Below are positions 23,434 to 34,372 of a stretch of DNA of 64,000 bases, piece after piece. The notes below the pieces were generated by a model. It was not told the origin of the DNA. It ran no database searches and worked only from the letters and a program-made list of their open reading frames with translations. This stretch comes from Symsagittifera roscoffensis. Its lineage: Eukaryota > Xenacoelomorpha > Acoela > Convolutidae. Within the stretch, counting starts at the first letter, position 1, and every line of letters begins with the position of its first letter. The stretch is taken from assembly GCF_963678635.1 (NCBI RefSeq), contig NC_087063.1:52903074-52967073 (forward strand). Direction: 5' to 3'. A program made the position numbers and the translations under genes.

Positions 23434-24840
23434 GTAAAAAATAATCAAGGGTAATGCGATCCCACTAGTTTGGTTCCCTAAAGACACTGTTACACCTTCC
23501 AAGTCGTCAAAGTTCATATTTCACAAAAAAAAACACTTTATTGAAACCAAACTTTTGATAAAATAAACCGTGACCAAACAAGATCAAACCCAAACAATAC
23601 AAAAAAACATACATGATATAAAAATAAAATAAACACGTTTTCAAGTATACCCTAAAACTAAATTAGCATGAGAATATCCCAAACCGCTTTTCAGATCAGA
23701 ATATTCAGAAAAACTTGTCGAATAAGAAAAAGGTTTCAACATGAGAACAGGCAATTTAATCATCGATAGAGCACATCTTTTCAAAATACAGAAGACGAAA
23801 AATCTTACATCCCAGTATTTTTTTTACAAAATACAGGAAACACTGAAAGAAAAACTCATCCAGAAAACAAAGATAGTACACGGTTACAAGGTTTTTAGCT
23901 AATGAACAACACCTAACCTGACGCAATACTTTACGATATTTATCTTGATATGAACTTAGATTATACAAAAAGAAGAATTTTTAAGAAAAGTCACTCTCCG
24001 GATTAGAAACACTCCATCACTTATGTGAAAAAGAACGAACACAAAAATCCTAAAATAACGGCGGTACTTGAAATACCATACGCATATTACCGTTACCTGT
24101 TGTCAGGCAACCGCTCTAACTTCATTGATTATAAAGAAATCATTTCTTGGTAGTAAACTTGCACTAAAAAAGTTTCACCACTTTACGTTTTTTATGGTAA
24201 AAAATGCTATCAACGCGTATCTATATTTTATAAAAACAAAGTACATTTTGTAGATACACTATCACGCCGAACCTACTTTTGGTATACAGCTGTCCCATGT
24301 GGATCTGAAAATAGACACAATGTAGTACAGCTTAAACCCTAAGAAAACAAATATTATCTTCTAACTCCATATCCTACACTAATGACAACCCTAAAGAAAT
24401 TTTCACCGCAAAGCATCGTTCGGAGTCCTAATTACAATCAATAGGTTGTTACTCTATAACCGACATACAGCATCACATAATAACGGAACAATTTCAAAAT
24501 TTTCTCTCTAAAATCGCAACAATACAAAGACAATCAACCGATCAAAACCTACAAAAACTAGCTGAAACAGAATCTACCGACAAAATTGAAGTGGATACTC
24601 TATGCATATTAGAGACTATACATATCTCAGCGGAGAAAAAAACCGTCCACAATTTATTTCACCGATTAAAATTTTCAGTTTCAAAAAAATCAAAAACGAA
24701 CTCGTAGCGTTTCTAAGATTGCCCTACTATTTATACGCAATGTTTAATTCTATTGAATTTCTTTTTTCACTCTTAAAAGGAATCTATAATAGTTGCGCAA
24801 TACATACACAAGTCAACAGACAAGCAAGCATAGCACGCAT
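22672..24840 (+). pseudogene. gypsy copy E: envelope-like gene, middle and C-terminal half
   Basis: Longest reach into the 3' half of the envelope-like gene. Readable, in order: the cysteine domain (about 22840-22990), a Pro-Leu-Val-Trp-Phe-Pro-Lys stretch (about 23466), then LLSGNRSNFIDYKE (about 24098). Further on are KKCYQRVSIFYKNKVHFVD (about 24200-24255) and ENKYYLLTPYP (about 24345). A heptad-like segment follows (ITDIQHHIITEQFQNF, about 24458), then a hydrophobic stretch (about 24720-24780). Gly-Asn-Arg-Ser, Cys-Tyr-x-Arg-(Ile/Val) and Phe-Val-Asp in this order are typical of envelope-like proteins of animal retroelements. Stops and frameshifts are frequent. Confidence 0.6.
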
Positions 24841-24849
24841 TTAATTTGC

Positions 24850-25210
24850 AAGGTTTTTTCGAAAATTTTCCACCTCAATCAACGAAATCCTTCCTGACGC
24901 TCAAAGTAGCGAAATTATTAATCGGTGAAACATCTCGTGGACGGTACTTTTCTCCGTTCAGATATATATAGTCTTTAATATCCTTAAAGGATCCACTATA
25001 ATCTTGTCGGTAGATGTCGGAGAAACCTGCTGTTTCGGCTAGTTCTCGTAGGTTTTGACCGAATGATTTTCTTTGTATTGTATCCATTTTAGTGAGATGT
25101 TTTTGAAATGGTTGCGTTCTGATGTGATGCTGTATGTCGGTTATATAGAAAATACCTATTGATTGTATCTTGGATTTCGAGCGAATGCCTTTGCTAAAGA
25201 ATAACACCTA
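24850..25210 (-). pseudogene. Inverted envelope-like fragment
   Basis: On the minus strand the frame 25207-24875 encodes YITDIQHHIRTQPFQKHLTK followed by a heptad-like helix and YLNGEKYRPRDVSPI. It is homologous to forward sequence at 24440-24680 in copy E but clearly diverged. The two form an inverted pair separated by about 200 bp. The fragment is open for 110 codons, better preserved than its forward partner, and may come from a related but different gypsy copy. Confidence 0.6.
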
Positions 25211-27080
25211 TTCTGGCGCAATACACTTCGATAATCATCTTGATATGAAGTTAGATAAACAATAGGTGCAAACTTTCAAAAAATGGTTTTACGAAAACAG
25301 AATACATAAGATACTCCAAATGATAATATAAATACGACACCTACAGCATCATCACATTTACCTAATTTACATAATAATCAACCTTTATCTTTAGTTCCAC
25401 GAAGTTATAGACACACTTCCGACCACTGAACGCAAACTTAAATTAATAAATCACAACTAAGCCCAATATCTCACATAACACTCCAACAACCGACTATTGA
25501 TGATACATATGAAAAAATTAAAGAACAACCAAACACAATAAATTTCTGATCTCAAAACTATGATCTTTCTGTCCACGATGAGCCGACAAATTGGATCCCT
25601 CAACGGTTCTCTTTCCTATTAATCAAAGCTTCAACGCCAACGTTCCCTCCTTTCAATTTCTGGTTTCACCTGTTCTCCCCTACCTATTTTTTGTTCTAGC
25701 TCAACATGCTTGGACTCTGACGATTCAATTCAAACAATTTTAGTACTACTTCTTTTTTTAATAATTCTGATATTAAAAACCTCGACGAATTCCTTGATTC
25801 CGAACCCAGTCTTACTAAATTTTATCATCCAACTTTCCCACCCATAGCTCTACCTGTCTCTGATGAAACATATTTCTCTCCCATCTGTCAAGTATCAAAC
25901 CCGATGTACCCCGCTTCATCACAGACGACCAAGATGAGCATGACTTAGATAACCTAATATCTCACCAACATTAAAATCACGACACAAATAACTCAATAAC
26001 AATCTACCAACTAACCAACTCAGTTTCAACCTTTGAAACCTTTACTCCCTCAGTTCACATTGCACCTACACGAGCATAAAAATTTTTCATGAAAAATCAC
26101 TCCAATACTACAGCTGAATTCATTCCTTATTAGTCGCCCACGACCATCTCGACTATCTTCCCACCATTCTCAATAAACTAGTACGCCAGATTTCCTAATT
26201 CAAAACCTACCATGTTTCCCTGAATATATTTACTACAAAGTACAAAATGAAAATCAACATAAACCATACGTCCATGAATATACCCTACTCCCTAGACTAT
26301 CCTGGATCTCCTATTACAACTTTACTAACCCACCAAAAAAACCTGAAAAACAACCACGATGATAACAAATTTTGTGACACGATCATTTGCCAACTAACCA
26401 CCTCCTTACATGAAAACCAATTCACCACCATAGGTTTCAATCAAACACCAGACAAATTCATAGCACCCAAGGCAAATCAATTTTATATTCAGCATTACGA
26501 CAACACTATCGCCAGGTATATCGAAGATTCCCGCGCGACAGTGATCCCAACATTAACGCTCAACTACATGAGAAATTCTTCATAAAATCAGAAGATACAT
26601 TCCATCTTGACAGCATTCTTAGAAAAAATTGACCAAATCATAGGTCACGCACTAACTAACACTGAAGTTTGTGAACTGTTCTTCCGTAAATTCAATCTCT
26701 TTGCACTAACATTTTACTTGCTCACATCAAAGGAAAGAGATATTCACTGCTCACACGGAGTTAAACAAAATTTAGCCACACGTACACATAATAAAAATTT
26801 ATACAAAGACACTACATACACAGCTCACTATCACGTAATCCACGCCATCGTTTTATGTTCATTAACTCAAAATACACAACACCCTACTTCTTAAAGTTCC
26901 CACACTGCATCAAACAAACTAAATTGCATGGCATGTTCCGAATCCAAAACCCTATCCGACAGATATATATAATTTTTGCCCCTTGACTAACACCTTCCAC
27001 TAGACGACGCCCGCCCCATCATCATTCCCAAAGAACATATACAGCCCATTGAAGTAGCCCTACTAAAAATTTCCACCGCA
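25195..27080 (+). pseudogene. Degenerate ORF remnants, partly envelope-like
   Basis: 25195-25300 matches an envelope-like stretch seen at 13200-13290 and 23900-23990 (ctggcgcaatac and downstream). From 25300 I see long stop-interrupted coding-looking stretches such as DDTYEKIKEQPN (about 25500), LPVSDETYFSPICQVSNP (about 25850) and the open frames 26247-26585 and 26607-26894. I do not recognise them. They may be the N-terminal part of another, diverged envelope-like gene, but nothing proves it. Confidence 0.35.
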
Positions 27081-27100
27081 AAAAATTTAATCATCAACTT

Positions 27101-27355
27101 TTATAAAACCTCATTCAAAACACTAACCACGGGTTTTCTGCTTCCACTGAAGAAGAAAGTATCCTCAGAGCACTTGAAATCTTCGGCCACTGCTTCGCAC
27201 TGAAAACGTAAAACATTTGCTTGCTTTTTCGCACGTGGATTTTTCTCTGAACCTGACTTCTCGAGGGTAAAAAAGTTAGTATTATCATTCACGCAGATAA
27301 AAAGGACACTGACCATTTCTACACGTGTGTTCCACTTTTCTTTTATTGATTTCAT
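27101..27355 (-). CDS. Hypothetical 84-residue ORF
   Basis: Minus-strand ATG frame with a mixed, protein-like composition (KSIKEKWNTRVEMVSVLFIC, a lysine-rich middle, then FQCEAVAEDFKCSEDTFFF). It has no family I recognise, no neighbour in the same orientation and no visible promoter. The open frame extends a few codons upstream of the ATG. It could be an exon or a transposon fragment; chance is possible at this length. Confidence 0.2.
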   Translation of the reverse strand: MKSIKEKWNTRVEMVSVLFICVNDNTNFFTLEKSGSEKNPRAKKQANVLRFQCEAVAEDFKCSEDTFFFSGSRKPVVSVLNEVL

Positions 27356-27359
27356 GAGG

Positions 27360-28632
27360 CACTCATCTAGAGGATAAAATAAAAAAGTGAAAAAAATTCA
27401 TGTCTCACCATGTCGTCAAATTATCTTAGCGAAGTAAATTTCATACAAACGCAATAAATTGATAATGCTATAGTAAAATTCATAAATAAAGTAGTAAATT
27501 TGATTTGACATGCAATATACAAAGAGAAGACTGACTTTTTTATGTGCTTCTTTTATAAACGAAAATTTCTCATTTACTCGCCCACATTTTACGCACTTTT
27601 GCCATCAAAATCAAGTAATTCGCCCATGCAGAGTTGTTTAAAAAAAGAAATTCAGTTTTCAGAAATTAACTCATAACCACTCTAACTTGTTTTCAAACGT
27701 TTCAAAGTTTCTCCTATTATAACTAAGCTTAAACTAACTAACGCAGCTTACAAATGTCACAAAACCAACCGCATGTATGAGAAAGTCCCACGGTACCCAA
27801 AAACCAGATTGAACCCAGATTGAATCTGAATAACCTATTCTTTTGAGACCGAATTTCAAGTTTTGTTAAAACTTCTTGAAACACTAAAAACTCATAAGAA
27901 AAACCCAAAACAGAACAATCAAATACAAAGAAGAGAAAACAAAACAAAAAGTTAAATACGAAAAGAGAGTCTGCTCAAAAAGACGGTAAAATTATACTAC
28001 CTCATCTGGCCTCATCCACCAGTAGGACGTTCTGAGGATGCTCTATAGCCGGCCTAAGCCAGCGCACTACACCACGCTTACGCTACGCACTCTTATTTTT
28101 GACGAGAGTTGCTCTAGGGTGAGCGACTCTTTGAAATAATCAAACTAAATAAAAACGCTTTCATTGAACATCATTACTAAAACTGATCTCAGTAACAAGA
28201 CATAGTTTTTGTAAAAAGTAAAAAAAAGATTTCTTAGATTAGAAAGAACGAGCAGCAAAGGGAGATGAAAAGTTGACGACACTCCGACTTTGGTTGGGTG
28301 ATTCTATTGGCTTACTGCCGTAGTCACAACCATCACAAGATTTAAAGTATGACCCCAACATTGTAGCAAAGGTACCCATTGAAGAAGAACAATTGCCGAT
28401 TCGATGTTGACTTCACATACGGATCCTAGTGACTGGGCCCTTCACACAAAGAAGTCAAGTTCGAGCTTGCACGCAGTCTCGCTCTAACTTAACTAAGTCA
28501 ACGCATCTTTGCATAAATCTGAAATCTTGATACGATCACTCAAGACGATCTAGGATATACGACACCCAATTCGTGGAAACGACCAACTGCCCCCTTCTCT
28601 CCATGAAGACAACTATTTCGAAACACGAACAA
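27360..28632. other. No gene seen; possible SINE-like stretch near 28000-28130
   Basis: No coherent frame. A GC-richer block at about 28010-28130 stands out. On the minus strand it reads tagcgtaagcgtggtgtagt (box-A-like) and then runs toward a T-run at about 27960-27985. I found no matching box B, so a tRNA-derived SINE is only a guess. 28290-28630 is ordinary mixed sequence. Confidence 0.3.
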
Positions 28633-29640
28633 CTGTCTCTCTCTCGTTTCTCACACAGTCACTGCTTCAAAAATAAATTTCTCAAAAAAACACCCCATCC
28701 ATCCTCCGCTGCATTAAACTCTCTACGCCCCGGATAGGTGGAACCAGTTTAAAACTAGTATTCAAATCAAATTATATTTTTGATTAAACTATCTCTACAA
28801 AATTTTTCTAACTAACCAATCATGATCCAAAACTAACACTTACAGTTATTACAACTTGTGATGGTTTCAGCAACAGAACGAAATAATTATAACTAAGAAG
28901 ACAGTTGTTCTCCTTCAGAACAGTTCCTAATATCTAACTCACAAATACCAGCATACACTAGACCTATTGAGACTAGGAGATAAAAGAGTAAGATTTGGAT
29001 CGGTATTAGACTAATAAGTCGCATGAATCTACCCGGTCGAAAAAAAAAGAAAGCATGACGAACAGACGGTGTACCTTATCTGAAATAACTCGATGAGTGA
29101 GCCACCCTGTACATAAACTCAATGGGTAATAATCGATTATAATGGATTTTGATTGAGTACAATGTTGTCTATATAATCGATTATCATGGCATTTTTAGAC
29201 CATGTAATCATTTTTTAACCCATTTTAATCAATTATTTTTGAAAATTTTGAATCTTGTATAAGGCATTATAATCCATAACAATCCACTTTTGTTAACAAA
29301 TTAATCGATTTTTTTCAACCCTAAATCCAATATAATCAATTTTAATCTATTTTTCTCGAAAAGATTTCTTGAAAAGCCAATCAATTGCTTAATGTTCGGA
29401 ATCAGCTATTTCACGACCCTTCTTTTAAAAAAGCATTCAAATTATGTGAAATTACAAAACAATAAATAAATCTTTTAATGAAATCATGTCAATAGTTGCA
29501 TCATTCTTCAATTTGTTTCGTTGTAATTCGAAGATCAGTTTTCATCAAAGATTGACTGATCGCTCTTTGAATCATCAGTTTCTACTAAGGAGTGAGATTT
29601 TCCAGGTGTGAAGTTGCATCAATAGCCTTTGCTGATTCAG
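28633..29640. other. Non-coding part of the duplicated unit, with ATCGATTA-type repeats
   Basis: No gene. At 29117-29340 (again at 30906-31129) there are loosely repeated words of the type aatcgattataatggatt, taatcgattatcatgg and tataatcaattttaatct, spaced by some tens of bases and each partly palindromic. The remainder has no pattern I can name. Confidence 0.5.
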
Positions 29641-29649
29641 CGCTTAAAA

Positions 29650-30421
29650 GTAAAAACTAATTTGACTGACTTTAATTTGATGCTTAGAATTACTGACTGC
29701 ACTGCTTTTAAAAAACTCAAAAGTAGTTCTGCAAGAAAAAAAAACAAGAACAAGGGCCTCATTTAGTGGCAACGTATATTGTGAAATTATAAAGCAGTGG
29801 GTGACTTGTACTAACAGAAAAAAGCTGAAGTTCGCCTTAGAAACTAAACACGCCAAGTTACAGAGCCCCTCAAAAATTTAAGCTTAGAAGTTTGCTAACG
29901 AACTGGAAAAAAGCCACAAACACTGGTAGCCATCTCAAAGATTGTCTTCAACGCCCAAATTGAATTGCCTTTTTATGCAGTGCCGACAATACCGAATTAC
30001 TCAACATCTCTTCAATGTATAAACGGAATCAGGCAGCAAGCTTGGAAACTCTCAAATCTACGCACAGCGTTGATAAATTCTTATATTCGATTCTGGTAAA
30101 TCAAACAGTCAAGTTTTGAAACTTGCAAAATTACCTCCGCTCGATTTTAGTTCTCTGTCCGAAATCTATCATTGCGACGGAATGTTTTATAGTGGCACCA
30201 GATGTCTTCTACTAATTTTATACCATACATGGTGTGATCAAAAACACACTTACACATTTGGTGGTCAGCTGCACAACCAGACTCAAAGCACAGATGTAAA
30301 TTTTTTAGAAAAGTTCGGAAAAAAAAGTAGTCATTGCTTTTGCAGTCGCTGTTTGCAACGCCATTAAGAAAAAGCAGCCTGACACAGAAGTTCAATTTTG
30401 TTTCTTCCACTTTGTGTTCCC
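29650..30421 (+). pseudogene. MULE transposase remnant, unit 1
   Basis: N-terminal and central part of a Mutator-like DDE transposase, the enzyme that excises and inserts the DNA element. Recognisable pieces: DKFLYSILV (about 30071) and LPPLDFSSLSEIYHCDGMF (about 30129-30188), where the Asp of Asp-Gly-x-Phe is the first catalytic residue. After a frameshift comes FYTIHGVIKNT (about 30215), a hallmark of the metazoan MULE/FLYWCH-type transposases. It ends at a Cys-Phe-Phe-His-Phe box (about 30398). Stops and frameshifts throughout; truncated by the duplication. Confidence 0.65.
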
Positions 30422-31439
30422 CTGTCTCTCTCTCGTTTCTCACACAGTCACTGCTTCAAAAATAAATTTCTCAAAAAAACACCCCATCCATCCTCCGCTG
30501 CATTAAACTCTCTACGCCCCGGATAGGTGGAACCAGTTTAAAACTAGTATTCAAATCAAATTATATTTTTGATTAAACTATCTCTACAAAATTTTTCTAA
30601 CTAACCAATCATGATCCAAAACTAACACTTACAGTTATTACAACTTGTGATGGTTTCAGCAACAGAACGAAATAATTATAACTAAGAAGACAGTTGTTCT
30701 CCTTCAGAACAGTTCCTAATATCTAACTCACAAATACCAGCATACACTAGACCTATTGAGACTAGGAGATAAAAGAGTAAGATTTGGATCGGTATTAGAC
30801 TAATAAGTCGCATGAATCTACCCGGTCGAAAAAAAAAGAAAGCATGACGAACAGACGGTGTACCTTATCTGAAATAACTCGATGAGTGAGCCACCCTGTA
30901 CATAAACTCAATGGGTAATAATCGATTATAATGGATTTTGATTGAGTACAATGTTGTCTATATAATCGATTATCATGGCATTTTTAGACCATGTAATCAT
31001 TTTTTAACCCATTTTAATCAATTATTTTTGAAAATTTTGAATCTTGTATAAGGCATTATAATCCATAACAATCCACTTTTGTTAACAAATTAATCGATTT
31101 TTTTCAACCCTAAATCCAATATAATCAATTTTAATCTATTTTTCTCGAAAAGATTTCTTGAAAAGCCAATCAATTGCTTAATGTTCGGAATCAGCTATTT
31201 CACGACCCTTCTTTTAAAAAAGCATTCAAATTATGTGAAATTACAAAACAATAAATAAATCTTTTAATGAAATCATGTCAATAGTTGCATCATTCTTCAA
31301 TTTGTTTCGTTGTAATTCGAAGATCAGTTTTCATCAAAGATTGACTGATCGCTCTTTGAATCATCAGTTTCTACTAAGGAGTGAGATTTTCCAGGTGTGA
31401 AGTTGCATCAATAGCCTTTGCTGATTCAGCGCTTAAAAG

Positions 31440-32480
31440 TAAAAACTAATTTGACTGACTTTAATTTGATGCTTAGAATTACTGACTGCACTGCTTTTAA
31501 AAAACTCAAAAGTAGTTCTGCAAGAAAAAAAAACAAGAACAAGGGCCTCATTTAGTGGCAACGTATATTGTGAAATTATAAAGCAGTGGGTGACTTGTAC
31601 TAACAGAAAAAAGCTGAAGTTCGCCTTAGAAACTAAACACGCCAAGTTACAGAGCCCCTCAAAAATTTAAGCTTAGAAGTTTGCTAACGAACTGGAAAAA
31701 AGCCACAAACACTGGTAGCCATCTCAAAGATTGTCTTCAACGCCCAAATTGAATTGCCTTTTTATGCAGTGCCGACAATACCGAATTACTCAACATCTCT
31801 TCAATGTATAAACGGAATCAGGCAGCAAGCTTGGAAACTCTCAAATCTACGCACAGCGTTGATAAATTCTTATATTCGATTCTGGTAAATCAAACAGTCA
31901 AGTTTTGAAACTTGCAAAATTACCTCCGCTCGATTTTAGTTCTCTGTCCGAAATCTATCATTGCGACGGAATGTTTTATAGTGGCACCAGATGTCTTCTA
32001 CTAATTTTATACCATACATGGTGTGATCAAAAACACACTTACACATTTGGTGGTCAGCTGCACAACCAGACTCAAAGCACAGATGTAAATTTTTTAGAAA
32101 AGTTCGGAAAAAAAAGTAGTCATTGCTTTTGCAGTCGCTGTTTGCAACGCCATTAAGAAAAAGCAGCCTGACACAGAAGTTCAATTTTGTTTCTTCCACT
32201 TTGTGTTCCCCTTGATGATTTAACGTACGTATTTGATGAGCTGCGAAAAGATGATCACTCAAAAGAATTTCAGAGTCTAGCGGACTGCTTTGAAGACACA
32301 TTAATAGAGACTCTGGAAGAAACAGACGCGTCGAACCAAAGTTAGACGTTGCCGATTGGAACCTTTTAATCGAATTTTGTTTCAAAGATGAACAAAAATT
32401 TTACGCTCAGAACTAATGTAGAGAGATTGATGGCCGGTGATTTCATCAGAAAATCGGGCCCATTTTTTCAACCGTCAATG
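31440..32480 (+). pseudogene. MULE transposase remnant, unit 2 with C-terminal part
   Basis: Repeats unit 1, then continues beyond 32210 with LTYVFDELRKDDH, LADCFEDTLIE (about 32275) and LRTNVERLMAGDF (about 32405). In MULE transposases these correspond to the region after the central catalytic Asp, ending with the Arg-Thr-Asn-Asn-x-Val-Glu box, whose Glu completes the triad. Between the Cys-Phe-Phe-His-Phe box and the Asp-Leu-Thr-Tyr-Val-Phe strand about 40 expected residues are missing at the unit boundary (32210). Not functional. No terminal inverted repeats of this element were found nearby. Confidence 0.7.
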
Positions 32481-33716
32481 AAAAACTCGTGCAAAACTCA
32501 ATAAAAACGTTCTAGCCCATATACAGAAGTATTTGAAAAATTGTACCCTTATTGTACATATATCTTGAAACTTTATGCAGAACAAATTTGTTTTGGTCTT
32601 TGAAATTTGTTATTTGATATTTCAAATTTCATTGATTAAGTGTTGAATCTTCGACTCTAAATTTTTCGACTCTAACTAATTGAAAAAAGCATTCACTTTT
32701 CCTTTGATTCAGTCTCTTTTATCTAATTTGGCCGAATTGTCTTTGGCTGATTTGTCTGAGTTTTTTGGGCTAAATCATCTGTATTTGAAAGTGGCTGAGT
32801 TGGGACTGAAACACCTCTGCGCCATTTTTGAGCATTCAAAATTGTTGAGCCACGCAAAAATGTCACGGGAAAACAGGCGAACTTCCAAAACAAAACATTA
32901 AAACAAAAAATAAGTTAAGACTATTTGTAGTTCGATAAAAAAAATTTCTCAAAACCTGTAGAACTGTTGAAAATAATTAAAACGAGAAGAGGTGGTTACT
33001 GTCAAATAGCACAAAATGTTCTGGCAATGGTCTTCAAAAAAATACAAAATAATTTTTTTAAAGTTTTTTTATGCGTGATGTGATAAAAGGATCTGACGTA
33101 AAACTATAAATTAGAAATATTTGATGATCAAAACAAAATAGGCAAACATGACAGCAGCTTTTAATGGAAAGGTTTAGAAAACAAAGATGTTCAAAAAATT
33201 TAAAAAACCAATTTTTCTTGTTTTTTTTTTTTATTTTTGAACTTTTGTTCTCAAAATGGCATGAAAAATCTTCAAACACTTTTTTTACTCGAGAATATTA
33301 AATTCAATGAAAACAAGCTATTGGAAACGAGTTATAGTAACCATATATCTACCAGCTCGCTGGCTTTCGTTGCTGGAATTTGACAAAAATTCATAAATTT
33401 CAAACCGGTTTTTCTCAACACAAGAAACAAAATTTTTAAATTTTTAAATGTGGTTTGAATCACGACTGAAAGGGCTTCAATAAGACATAACATTCAACCT
33501 AGTTCGATAATTATTTGTGGTACCTAAGTTTGTGTCGAAAACAAAAAAAACTAAAACACACCCCAATACAAAGTTCCTGCCCATTTTCAATGGTCGGAGC
33601 AATAACACTCTTTGTTAAGCATCAATATGATTTGTGCACTCCTGCCTTTATCTCCAAGCGTTTTAACTTCATTTTTCTGAGAAAACTGGTTCCCGAGTCG
33701 AGATTTTTCACCTAAT
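32480..33716. other. No gene seen
   Basis: AT-rich. The short frame 32680-32901 begins with TTG and has no recognisable domain. A long T-run lies at 33218-33240. 33440-33610 is a dispersed repeat listed separately. Confidence 0.5.
33440..33610 (+). repeat. Dispersed repeat (also near 45120-45270 and 47540-47710)
   Basis: Shared words in the same order: ctgaaagggcttcaa, a gaaaacaaaaaaaa-type run, then ccattttcaatggtcgga. The copies at 47540-47710 and here are diverged but collinear. This links the sequence flanking BEL-1 to this site and suggests an unnamed repeat family. Confidence 0.6.
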
Positions 33717-33924
33717 TTGAAGCAAGATTTGAGCGGTTTGAGCGGTTTTTTAGACAATTACGCTCAAAATCTTGCTTCAAAATGATCGGTTTGAGCGGTT
33801 TTTGAACGGTTTATCTAAAAAAACCGCTCAAAAACCGCGCAAGATTTGAACGGTTTTGAGCGGTTTATCTAAAAAAACCGCTCAAAAACCGCTCAAAAAC
33901 CGCGCAAGATTTAATAATAAAAAT

Positions 33925-33997
33925 CGACCACAGAGGGATTCCAACCCGCAATCTTCTGATTCGAAGTCAGACGGCTTATCCGTTAGGCTATGCGGAC
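33925..33997 (-). pseudogene. tRNA-Arg (anticodon TCG) pseudogene
   Basis: The reverse complement folds as a tRNA: a 7-bp acceptor (one mismatch, T-T at 2:71) and an anticodon stem tctga/tcaga with loop cttcgaa. The anticodon is TCG (complement at 33962-33964). The T-arm gcggg/ccctc has one mismatch. The D-stem is disrupted (gcc facing gcc), and the invariant C of the T-loop is G (ggttggaatcc where box B has ggttcgaatcc). These faults suggest a dead gene. It lies inside the foldback-like block, which probably captured it or inserted around it. No intron. Confidence 0.75.
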
Positions 33998-34105
33998 TTG
34001 CTGGAAGTGTAATATTCGCTGTATTTGTTCTACTGACAAAGTAATCAAAACTGCTTGTAGCTGCTTGTACATTCTGGTTAAAAGGCAGCAATTTGAATTT
34101 CTCCG

Positions 34106-34372
34106 GCCCACGTTACGACGAGAACACTACAATGAAGAGTTCAGGTCCACGTTACGACACGAACACTACAATGTCATGGCCAACTTCCAAAAGATACCAA
34201 GATTAGGGTTTATATGTTCTCACTCTATCGTAGCGTCAGCGTTCTCACTCTATGTTCTCACTCAATTACATTCTGGGGGTACGTTGGGGGGAGGGAGTAC
34301 ATTGGCGGGGGGGGGGGTTACATTGGTGGGGGTGGGGGATTTGTTGGATGTTGGATACGTTGAGGGGGTACG
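34106..34372 (+). repeat. 39-bp duplication and G-rich stretch
   Basis: The word cacgttacgac plus gaacactacaatg occurs twice about 39 bp apart (34108 and 34147). Then ttctcactctat words repeat at 34220-34260. 34274-34372 is strongly G-rich on the plus strand, with runs of 4-10 G between tacgttgg or tacattgg words of about 20-bp spacing. This could form G-quadruplexes. Confidence 0.75.

Larger units (their letters stand above)
28633..32210 (+). repeat. 1789-bp tandem duplication, two units
   Basis: Unit 1 is 28633-30421 and unit 2 is 30422-32210. Both begin ctgtctctctctcgtttctc and end tttgtgttccc. All stretches I compared by eye are identical, including A-runs. Sequence after unit 2 continues the MULE coding region, whereas unit 1 is cut off by the start of unit 2. 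Confidence 0.95.

Noticed and set aside
28010-28130. tRNA or SINE head on the minus strand
   Set aside because: A box-A-like word is present but no box B or fold could be found; left as a remark only.
31936-32385. 149-residue minus-strand frame
   Set aside because: It lies antisense to the MULE transposase relic, whose forward motifs are recognisable; the frame also spans the duplication boundary.
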